Part shown: in pieces, positions 1 through 5,272 of the stretch
Layout: the number at the start of each line of letters is the position of its first letter
Position numbering within the stretch: position 1 is the first letter of the stretch
Assembly: GCA_030271555.1 (NCBI GenBank)
Contig: JARXKQ010000107.1
Location: forward strand, 1 to 5,324
Length of the DNA stretch: 5,324 nucleotides
Direction: 5' to 3'
DNA from: Chloroflexota bacterium
Lineage (GTDB): Bacteria > Chloroflexota > Limnocylindria > Limnocylindrales > CSP1-4
The notes under the pieces: model-generated
What the model was told of the DNA's origin: nothing
Databases searched by the model: none
Seen by the model: only the letters and a program-made list of their open reading frames with translations
Position numbers and translations under genes: made by a program

Positions 1-428
1 ACCGGTTGGCATTGGGCATACTCGGCAACTCCGCCGATGCCCTCGACGCGAGCCAAGAGGCGCTGATCTCTGCCTGGCGCTCACTCGGTTCACTGCGTGA
101 CAGCGCCAGTTTCGATCCGTGGCTGCGTCAGATCACCGTTAACGCCGCCCGGATGGTTGCTCGCAAGCGCCATGTGCGTGATCTCTACATCACGCATGAG
201 GTTGTGGAGTCCGCCGGTTCCGGACGTTCAACGACAGCATCCATATTCGATCGCGCCTTCGATCGCCTCTCCGTGGAGCAGAGGGCAATTCTGCTCGAGC
301 ACCATCTGGAAGGTCGATCGGTGGTCGAGCTCGCAAATGACCTGGCAATCCCGCTGGGCACCGTGAAATCTCGACTCCACACTGCCCGCCAGGCTTTGGA
401 TCGCGCCCTACGCGAGATGGATCAATGA
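1..428 (+). CDS. ECF-type sigma-70 RNA polymerase sigma factor, C-terminal part (5' end outside window)
   Basis: The reading frame is open from base 3 to the TGA at 426-428 and has no stop upstream, so the gene starts before the window. The visible part begins inside sigma region 2 (ILGNSADALDASQEA, then AWRSLGSL, then FDPWLRQITVNAAR, the ECF region 2.3/2.4 pattern). A variable linker follows (about residues 57-85 of the visible part). Next is region 4: an F-DRLS-EQRAILLEHH helix and the helix-turn-helix ELANDLAIPLGTVKSRLHTAR, which reads the -35 element. Known family role: it directs RNA polymerase to a small regulon, usually under control of a co-encoded anti-sigma factor. The stop overlaps the next start as ATGA, which fits such a pair. 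Only the first few tens of residues seem to be missing. The ECF subgroup and target genes cannot be told from this fragment, and nothing ties it to the phenylacetate operon. Confidence 0.93.
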   Translation, partial: RLALGILGNSADALDASQEALISAWRSLGSLRDSASFDPWLRQITVNAARMVARKRHVRDLYITHEVVESAGSGRSTTASIFDRAFDRLSVEQRAILLEHHLEGRSVVELANDLAIPLGTVKSRLHTARQALDRALREMDQ

Positions 429-1492
429 CGGGCATTGACGACGGCGAGCTGCGTGCACACCTCGCGCGTAGGTCGAGCAGCCAGCTCAGCACGACAGAGC
501 GAGACGCGTTGCTGCACGGGGTTGCGGCGCATCGCGACGGCCAACGTGCTGAGCGCCGGTCGATCAGGTGGATGGTCGCGCCCGCGGCGGCAACCGTCAT
601 TCTGGCGGTTCTGTTGTACCCCTTGCTCCTGGGCCTGGGTTCGCCTCCGACCGCGTCGCCGACCGAATCGCCTTTTGCGACTTCCTACGGGACCCCATCA
701 CCGAATACGACTCCAGGTCAAACACAGACAGCTGCAGCAACACCTTCCGAGCCCAAGGTTTACACCGCTCAGGAGCTCTCGGACATGATTGGTGACTCGG
801 CATGGATAGGCCGGGTCGTGCTGGCCCGCGCCCAGATCAGCCCGATGTTGGCGCCGCCTCCGAATCGCTGTCGGCAGCCTATGGATCCATGCGAGATTGC
901 GTTTCTGGCATACGTGACAGGCAAGAACGTGGTCGACATCGGCTGGCGGGATGCTCCGGTCGGTGAGGGCCAGCGTTACCACGGCTTGGGCGATGTTCGA
1001 TGGCTGCAACTCGTTGGCTGGGACGTAAACCCTGGACTTTTCGCCTTCCGGATCGGCGAGACCGCTCAATACCTAGGGCCCGTCATGGACACCCCAAACG
1101 GTGCTCCGTGGCTTGTGAAGGATGTGCCCATTGGCGATGCCAATGCAGCTTCTGACGAGCTGTACGCAGTCGACGGCTGGCTACACGAAACAATCATTGC
1201 CGAGTGCCCGGCGCCAAACGACTCCGGCCCGGACACCAGCACTGAGTATTGGTGTGGGGGCAGCTTCATCGGTGGCGTGGATATCGCGGCGCCACAGGTC
1301 TCAAATGTGTTTGATCTGGGCGGATTGCATGTTCAATGGGGCGCTTACGAGGAATTCGCGCCTGATCCGTCGAAAAACCAAGGTCGCGGCACTGAACCCC
1401 GGCGAGGCATCTATCTCGTCAGGCAGATCGGATGCCAGCCTGTGACCGCGGGAGAATGCCCGGTGTGGCGGATGGTCGGCCGACTCTACTAG
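425..1492 (+). CDS. Single-pass membrane protein with secreted cysteine-containing domain, probable anti-sigma factor
   Basis: A 355-residue protein whose ATG overlaps the sigma-factor stop (ATGA). Layout: a charged cytoplasmic N-terminus (residues 1-48), one transmembrane helix (about 50-71, MVAPAAATVILAVLLYPLLL), a Pro/Ser/Thr-rich linker (73-110) and an exported domain (111-355). The exported domain has six cysteines (149, 156, 261, 277, 337, 345), an even number consistent with disulfides outside the cell. The position right after an ECF sigma gene and the N-in single-pass topology suggest a regulator that holds the sigma factor at the membrane. I do not see the HxxxCxxC zinc motif of ZAS-type anti-sigma factors, and the N-terminal region is short, so the anti-sigma role is inferred from context. 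I do not recognise the outer domain as a named family. It may sense an extracellular signal, or the protein may be an effector expressed with the sigma factor. The start is supported by the overlap; the upstream purine stretch (GAGATGG) is only a weak ribosome binding site. Confidence 0.8.
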   Translation: MTGIDDGELRAHLARRSSSQLSTTERDALLHGVAAHRDGQRAERRSIRWMVAPAAATVILAVLLYPLLLGLGSPPTASPTESPFATSYGTPSPNTTPGQTQTAAATPSEPKVYTAQELSDMIGDSAWIGRVVLARAQISPMLAPPPNRCRQPMDPCEIAFLAYVTGKNVVDIGWRDAPVGEGQRYHGLGDVRWLQLVGWDVNPGLFAFRIGETAQYLGPVMDTPNGAPWLVKDVPIGDANAASDELYAVDGWLHETIIAECPAPNDSGPDTSTEYWCGGSFIGGVDIAAPQVSNVFDLGGLHVQWGAYEEFAPDPSKNQGRGTEPRRGIYLVRQIGCQPVTAGECPVWRMVGRLY

Positions 1493-1851
1493 GCCCGGCC
1501 TTCGCCGCTCCCCGAGTGGACGATCGCAGTGACGATCGTGACGATGCCAAATACGACCAGGCCGATCAGTGCCCACGGGTACTGGCTGGCCCCAGCCGGG
1601 ACCGGCGCGGCGATGACCTCGCCGATGCCCAGCGCGATCAGGATCAGCCCCCAGCCGGCCACGATCCATTTGGGCAGGCGCGGAATGAACACCCACGCGA
1701 GGACGAGGCCCAGCGTCAGCGCCGCGGCCAGCCACAGGACCGTGATGTCGATCTGACGCCGAACCGTCTCGTTCATCGCCAGCGCGGCGAGCGTCGAGAG
1801 GCCGGCGGCGGAGAGGCCGCTCACGGCCAGTGCGAACCGGTCGCGGATCAT
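1489..1851 (-). CDS. Small four-helix membrane protein of unknown function, last gene of the paa operon
   Basis: A 120-residue, very hydrophobic protein with four likely transmembrane helices at about 6-26, 35-57, 62-85 and 92-112. The loops are short; positive residues (R28-R32, R58, K61) lie between helices 1/2 and 2/3. The ATG at 1851 overlaps the paaD stop by one base (TGATG). A near-perfect Shine-Dalgarno AAGGAGGT ends just upstream, encoded by the last codons of paaD, which fixes this start over a longer in-frame extension. I do not recognise the family, and there is no visible catalytic or metal motif. Its place at the end of a tightly coupled phenylacetyl-CoA epoxidase operon hints at a role linked to aromatic degradation, such as membrane association or transport, but it could also be a passenger. 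Its TAG stop shares the CTAG at 1489-1492 with the stop of the convergent gene. Confidence 0.85.
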   Translation of the reverse strand: MIRDRFALAVSGLSAAGLSTLAALAMNETVRRQIDITVLWLAAALTLGLVLAWVFIPRLPKWIVAGWGLILIALGIGEVIAAPVPAGASQYPWALIGLVVFGIVTIVTAIVHSGSGEGRA

Positions 1852-2360
1852 CAGACCTCCTTGAACTGCTCGAACGGTTGGCGGCAATTGGCGCAGTGAT
1901 AGATCGCCCGGCACAACGTCGGCCCAAAGGCGTTCTCGAGCGTCGTGTTGCGCGAACCGCAGTATGGACACTCGGCAACGGGCATGACGGGCAGAATCAG
2001 CAGGTTGCGCGACTCGTCCTGGTGGCGCGCCGGTGGCGGCGCGAATCCGGCCGCTCTCAATGCCGCGCGGCCCGCATCCGTGATGCGCTCCGTCGTCCAC
2101 GGCTCGGCAAAGCTGATATCGACGCTGACTTCGTCGGCGAACTCGCGCAGCCGCTCCGTGATCGACTCCTGGAGCACGTTGATTGCCGGGCAGCCGACGA
2201 ACGTGGGCAGCAACTCAACGCGCACGCTGCCCTCGCCTACGGACACGCTGCGGATCACGCCCAGGTCGACGACTGAGATGGTTGGGATCTCAGGGTCGTG
2301 CACGTCGTGCAGGGCGGCCCAGACGACGCTCTCCAACGGCCTGGTTGAAAGCCCGACCAT
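1851..2360 (-). CDS. paaD: 1,2-phenylacetyl-CoA epoxidase accessory protein PaaD (Fe-S assembly)
   Basis: A 169-residue protein, the usual length for PaaD. The N-terminal half is a MIP18/DUF59-type domain: HDPEIPTISVVDLGVI (residues 21-36), the LLPTFVGCPAI segment with the conserved cysteine C57, and PWTTERIT (87-94). The C-terminal half is a zinc ribbon with C131-x2-C134, C150 and C156-x2-C159, ending in the PaaD-typical FGPTLCRAIYHCANCRQPFEQF. Known role: PaaD is not part of the stable epoxidase core. DUF59 proteins work in iron-sulfur cluster assembly, so PaaD is thought to mature the epoxidase system, probably its Fe-S reductase. The ATG at 2360 was chosen because it overlaps the paaC stop as TAATG and has GGAG just upstream. 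An upstream in-frame ATG at 2411 would add 17 residues inside paaC that are unlike the family. Confidence 0.95.
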   Translation of the reverse strand: MVGLSTRPLESVVWAALHDVHDPEIPTISVVDLGVIRSVSVGEGSVRVELLPTFVGCPAINVLQESITERLREFADEVSVDISFAEPWTTERITDAGRAALRAAGFAPPPARHQDESRNLLILPVMPVAECPYCGSRNTTLENAFGPTLCRAIYHCANCRQPFEQFKEV

Positions 2361-3208
2361 TACCACTCCACGCCCTCCTCGAGCTGGGCAACGGACGTGA
2401 ATTCGTTCCACAGCCAGACGAAAGATTCGTGAGGCGTGGCGTGATCGCGCCCGTCCGCAGCGGGCACACCATCGGCTATGGGTCGGAGGTTCAAAGCGCA
2501 GAGTCGGGCGTTGGCCTCCGACCGCCAGCGGGCCGCGAGGTCGGCCATAGGTGCTGAAAGCACACCAGCAGCGACGAGCATCTCTTCACCCGGGAGCGGC
2601 GCGAACACCGACGTCGCGACAGGGCTCAATTGCTTCAGCGCGGACAACAGCTTGCCGCGCGGCTTGCCATGATGCGTGCCCAGCCGCTCGAGCCACGCGT
2701 CGAGGTGCATCAGGTGGTAGCGCTCCTCGCGCCGGATCTTGCCGACGACGTCGGCCAGCGGCGCAAAGCTCGAGCGCGCCAGACCGGCCAGCCGGACGCT
2801 GTCGGCCGTGTCGTATAGCCAGCGCCGAGTGATCGTGAAGCCCCAGCTCTGGCGTGGCTGGTCCAAGAGGCGGGCGTGTCTGTATTCGTTTGGTTGGCGG
2901 TGGAAAGCCAGCCGGTCGGGATCCTCGCCGGTCAGCGCGGCGCGCAGCTCGTACAACAGGCGGGCGTGACCAATCTCGTCCTGGGCGAGCGACGAGAACG
3001 CGACGTCTTCCTCGAGCATGGGCGCGATTCCGGTCCACTCGGAGTCGCGGAAGCCGATCACGAACTCGTCGTCGGCCATCGTCAACAGCAGATCGGCGAT
3101 CGCCGCGCGCAGCTGCGGATCGAGGCCGGAAGAGTCGAACTCGGGCAGGTCGGGCTGGATCAGCTGCCGGGTCGGTCGCCTGGTCTCGGTGGTCATCTCT
3201 GGGCTCAC
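2360..3208 (-). CDS. paaC: 1,2-phenylacetyl-CoA epoxidase subunit PaaC
   Basis: A 282-residue ferritin-like helical protein, longer than the roughly 250 residues of E. coli PaaC, with the excess mostly at the N-terminus. Family signatures: DDEFVIGFRDSEW (46-58), PMLEEDVAFSSLAQDEIGHARLLYEL (63-88), LLDQPRQSWGFTI (114-126), RREERYHLMHLDAWLERLG (159-177) and a Trp at the C-terminus. Known role: PaaC is the structural partner of PaaA in the PaaAC core that epoxidises the ring of phenylacetyl-CoA. Unusually, candidate diiron ligands are present here: E58, E78 and H81 (QDEIGH), D133 or D136, and E162 and H165 (EERYH). The E. coli protein has lost several of these, as I recall it. The start is GTG at 3208, overlapping the paaB stop (GTGA). 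An ATG at 3196, preceded by AGAG, is an equally possible start four codons later. Confidence 0.96.
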   Translation of the reverse strand: MSPEMTTETRRPTRQLIQPDLPEFDSSGLDPQLRAAIADLLLTMADDEFVIGFRDSEWTGIAPMLEEDVAFSSLAQDEIGHARLLYELRAALTGEDPDRLAFHRQPNEYRHARLLDQPRQSWGFTITRRWLYDTADSVRLAGLARSSFAPLADVVGKIRREERYHLMHLDAWLERLGTHHGKPRGKLLSALKQLSPVATSVFAPLPGEEMLVAAGVLSAPMADLAARWRSEANARLCALNLRPIADGVPAADGRDHATPHESFVWLWNEFTSVAQLEEGVEW

Positions 3209-3564
3209 TCAGCGCTCTCTGCGGCCCGCTTCTTGGCCGCATCGAGCTTGTCGCGCATTACGTAGCCGCCCGGCCGCTTGAAGGAGCGGTCGAGCGGCGG
3301 CTGGAGCAGATCCGGATCGGCCAGGTCGCTGATCTCCGTGCGCGGCACGACCCATAGCCGCACGCTCTCGTTGCGGCGGCTATAGAACTCGCGCGCGTAA
3401 TGGGTGGCGAGCTCGCGATCGGGCGCGCGGACGTTGCCCGCGTGACGCATCGGCTCGCCGTCCTTCTCCTGGCGAAAGACCTCCCAGACGTCGGGATCGG
3501 CACCCGCGCCCAGCCTGCCGGCGTCATCGACGTGGCCTTCGCTGGGCGTCTTGTCGGTCGTCAC
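3205..3564 (-). CDS. paaB: 1,2-phenylacetyl-CoA epoxidase subunit PaaB
   Basis: A 119-residue protein with the PaaB core: WEVFRQEKDGEPMRHAGNVRAPD (27-49), then the helix ATHYAREFYSRRNES (53-67), then RLWVVPRTEIS (69-79). E. coli PaaB is about 95 residues; the extra length is an Asp/Gly-rich N-terminal tail of about 23 residues and a charged Lys/Ala-rich C-terminus. Known role: PaaB is a small non-catalytic subunit that bridges PaaAC dimers and is needed for full epoxidase activity. The GTG start at 3564 overlaps the paaA stop (GTGA), the same junction as paaB/paaC. No Shine-Dalgarno precedes it, so translation is probably coupled to paaA. The frame is open further upstream through the paaA region, but that stretch is out-of-frame paaA and does not look like PaaB. 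Confidence 0.95.
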   Translation of the reverse strand: MTTDKTPSEGHVDDAGRLGAGADPDVWEVFRQEKDGEPMRHAGNVRAPDRELATHYAREFYSRRNESVRLWVVPRTEISDLADPDLLQPPLDRSFKRPGGYVMRDKLDAAKKRAAESAE

Positions 3565-4550
3565 GCCGGCGCCGGAGTCGCGAGGATCGTTTGACGGACC
3601 CACGCCGTCTGGTCGTGGTGGAGACGGCGGAAATCGAGCCGCTCCTGGCTCTTGGGTCCGTGGCCGGTAACAACAGTGCGCAGCTCCTGCCAGTCGGGCT
3701 CGGTGTAGCGCCACTCGCCGCTCGCTTCGTCGAGCTTCAGCTCCTTGTCGGGCGGGTAGAGCCCCACTTCCCACAGTCGCGGCACGTACGTCGAGAGGAA
3801 CTCCTGGCGGAGCTGCTCGCCGGTCTTCTCCTTGATCCGCCAAAAAAGATCTCGATCTTTGGCCGGATCCGTCCTCGGGCCGTGCATCTGCATCAGCGGG
3901 CCCCACCAGCGATCGAGCGCTTCCTGGGCCATGTCGCGCTGCGCCTGCGAGCCGTTCATCATCGTCACGACCACGTCGCGGCCGTGCATGATGTGGACGC
4001 TCTCTTCCCAGCAGATCTTCTTCATGGTCCGCGCGTACGGGCCGTAGCTCGAGTCGCGCAGGGCCTGCTGGGCGACGATCGCCGCGGCGTCGACGAGCCA
4101 CGCGATGATGCCCACATCGCCCCACGACTTGGTGGGGTAGTGGAAGACGTTGTGGAACTTCGTCTTGCCATCGAGCAGGTCCTGGTACATCTGCTCACGC
4201 GTCTTGCCCAGGTCCTCCGCCACGCGGTACAGCAGCTGGGCATGGCCACACTCGTCCTGGACCTTCGCGGTGAGCGCCAGCTTCCGCTTGAGCGTGGGCG
4301 CGCGCATGATCCATTCGCGCTCAGGCAGAACGCCCATCAACTCGCTGTTGGCATGCATCTCGACGAAGCGCAGGACGCTGGTGCGGTACTCGTCGGGCAT
4401 CCAGTCACGCGCCTCCACCTTCTGGCCACCATGGACGTGTTCGACGAAAGCGTCGTAGCGCTGCTCGTGGGTCAGGTCGGGATCAGCGAAGAGCGGCGTG
4501 GGCCGGTCGTCTGGCGACAGGATGGGGGCCAGCGAAAGCGGATCGGTCAT
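3561..4550 (-). CDS. paaA: 1,2-phenylacetyl-CoA epoxidase catalytic subunit PaaA
   Basis: A 329-residue protein with the full PaaA signature, slightly longer than the roughly 309 residues of E. coli PaaA because of an N-terminal extension of some 25 residues. Recognisable blocks are VEARDWMPDEYR (45-56), HANSELMGVLPE (66-77), IMRAPTLKRK (81-90), KVQDECGHAQLLY (96-108), FHYPTKSWGDVGIIAWLVDAAA (136-157), SSYGPYARTMKKICWEESVH (167-186) and SQERLDFRR (301-309). Candidate diiron ligands are E70, E100/H103, D154 and E183/H186 in a ferritin-like four-helix arrangement. Known reaction: oxygen- and NADPH-dependent formation of ring 1,2-epoxyphenylacetyl-CoA, the step that commits phenylacetate to the aerobic hybrid pathway. 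The ATG at 4550 overlaps the regulator's stop (ATGA) and is preceded by a strong AGGGGGA ribosome binding site. Confidence 0.98.
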   Translation of the reverse strand: MTDPLSLAPILSPDDRPTPLFADPDLTHEQRYDAFVEHVHGGQKVEARDWMPDEYRTSVLRFVEMHANSELMGVLPEREWIMRAPTLKRKLALTAKVQDECGHAQLLYRVAEDLGKTREQMYQDLLDGKTKFHNVFHYPTKSWGDVGIIAWLVDAAAIVAQQALRDSSYGPYARTMKKICWEESVHIMHGRDVVVTMMNGSQAQRDMAQEALDRWWGPLMQMHGPRTDPAKDRDLFWRIKEKTGEQLRQEFLSTYVPRLWEVGLYPPDKELKLDEASGEWRYTEPDWQELRTVVTGHGPKSQERLDFRRLHHDQTAWVRQTILATPAPA

Positions 4551-5152
4551 GGGTCTTCCCCCTCGTCAGTGGGCTTCGCCCAGGTCAGGGCGCGGATGAA
4601 CAGGTCGGCATGCTGGTCGGCAATCTGGGCAGCCGTCAGGTTGCCGTCAGGCGAGTACCAGCTGGCAATGCCATTGAGCGCGGACAGGATCACGATCGCG
4701 GTCTGGGCGGAGTCGATCCGGCCGAACTCGCCCGACCCCACCCCCTGGGCAATGGCCTTGCGAAACAGGCCCTCGTAGTCGTCACGTCGTGCGGCGATGG
4801 TCGCCCGCCGCTCCGGCGAAAGGAAGCGCCACTCATCGAGGAAGACGGCCGCGTCCTTCTGGGCGCTGGTCACCACCGCGACGTGGGCGCGGATCATCTT
4901 GCGCAGCTTGCGCGCCGCCGTGCGGTCACTCGCGGCGATTGGTCCGACTTCGGCGTTGAAGCGATCTGCCGCGCGCACGACGATGGCCCACAGGACGTCT
5001 TCCTTCGACGCGACGTGGGCGTAGAGCGAGCCACCCTGCATGTCCAGCGCGTGGGCGATGTCGCGCACGCTCGTAGCCGCGTAGCCGCGCTCGCGAAAGA
5101 GCGTCGACGCGGCGTCCTCGATCTGCTGCTTGCGTGGAGTATCGGTCGTCAC
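4547..5152 (-). CDS. TetR/AcrR-family transcriptional regulator, probable PaaR-type repressor of the paa operon
   Basis: A 201-residue protein. The N-terminal TetR DNA-binding domain covers about residues 7-55 (IEDAASTLFRERGYAATSVR, then DIAHALDMQGGSLYAHVASKEDVL, the classic TetR helix-turn-helix). The C-terminal ligand and dimer domain follows, with FLDEWRFLSPERR (104-116) and ASWYSPDGNLTAAQIADQ (163-180), a pattern shared with TetR regulators of acyl-CoA metabolism such as KstR2 and PaaR. It is the first gene of the operon and its stop overlaps paaA, so it would control itself together with the pathway. The inferred effector is phenylacetyl-CoA, as known for Thermus PaaR; the sequence alone does not prove it. 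The start is GTG at 5152; an in-frame stop lies at 5167-5165 and no other start fits before the HTH. There is no Shine-Dalgarno, and the predicted transcription start is almost at the GTG, so the mRNA may be leaderless. Confidence 0.93.
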   Translation of the reverse strand: MTTDTPRKQQIEDAASTLFRERGYAATSVRDIAHALDMQGGSLYAHVASKEDVLWAIVVRAADRFNAEVGPIAASDRTAARKLRKMIRAHVAVVTSAQKDAAVFLDEWRFLSPERRATIAARRDDYEGLFRKAIAQGVGSGEFGRIDSAQTAIVILSALNGIASWYSPDGNLTAAQIADQHADLFIRALTWAKPTDEGEDP

Positions 5153-5161
5153 GGCGGCCGA

Positions 5162-5191
5162 ATTCTAACTAACGGTTGTTAGGCAGGTCAA
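5162..5191 (-). promoter_or_regulatory. Predicted sigma-A/sigma-70 promoter of the regulator-paaABCD operon
   Basis: On the minus strand a -35 hexamer TTGACC (5191-5186, five of six matches to TTGACA) is followed after 18 nt by a -10 hexamer TAGAAT (5167-5162, five of six matches to TATAAT). Transcription should start near 5155-5152, at or next to the GTG start codon of the TetR gene, giving a leaderless or nearly leaderless message. The match and spacing are read directly; promoter activity is inferred. Confidence 0.65.
5169..5182. promoter_or_regulatory. Probable operator of the TetR-family regulator (PaaR-box-like palindrome)
   Basis: CTAACGGTTGTTAG has perfect 5-bp arms (CTAAC and GTTAG) around 4 nt. 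A second CTAAC at 5165-5169 shares a base with the left arm and makes a longer partial palindrome, 5165-5182. The site lies wholly inside the spacer between the -35 and -10 hexamers, where a bound repressor would exclude RNA polymerase. From memory, the Thermus thermophilus PaaR consensus is CNAACGNNCGTTNG; this site matches nine of its ten fixed positions. The regulator that binds it is inferred from adjacency. Confidence 0.65.
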
Positions 5192-5272
5192 CCGCCCCGT
5201 TTCTGGTGATGAGTTGTAAGCATATGCAGAGTGGAATGGTGCTCATATAACGTGGCGTAGCGTGCTAGTCTC
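5183..5272. other. Divergent intergenic region upstream of the vapB-like gene
   Basis: This is the part of the 120-nt gap not covered by the operator and -10 of the operon promoter. For the plus-strand gene there is no convincing -35/-10 pair. Candidate -10 elements are TATAAC at 5246-5251 and TAGTCT at 5266-5271; the latter ends 7 nt before the ATG at 5279, the spacing of a leaderless message. An 8-bp perfect palindrome GCATATGC lies at 5220-5227 and could be part of an autoregulatory site of the toxin-antitoxin module. No RNA gene or small ORF is evident. Confidence 0.35.

Noticed and set aside
1301..1978. A 225-codon minus-strand open frame spanning the ends of the 4-TM gene and the sigma-linked gene
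   Set aside because: It overlaps two better supported genes and is extremely Arg-rich with no membrane or domain features, so it was judged a shadow frame.
1852..2100. N-terminal extension of the 4-TM protein to an upstream ATG at 2100 (203 residues)
   Set aside because: The extension runs through paaD in another frame. The ATG at 1851 has an AAGGAGGT ribosome binding site and the one-base overlap seen elsewhere in the operon.
2586..3242. An Arg/Pro-rich 218-codon open frame on the minus strand inside paaC
   Set aside because: It is paaC read in another frame of the same strand; its composition is typical of a GC-rich shadow frame and it matches no known protein.
3565..4125. Upstream extension of the paaB frame that would give a 306-residue protein
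   Set aside because: The extra residues are out-of-frame paaA and unlike PaaB. The GTG at 3564 overlapping the paaA stop gives a normal PaaB length and matches the junction type of the next gene.
3591..4778. A 395-codon open frame on the plus strand opposite paaA and the TetR gene
   Set aside because: It lies antisense to two firmly identified genes. Its product is a His/Arg/Leu-rich sequence with no recognisable domain, as expected from the complementary strand of GC-rich coding DNA.
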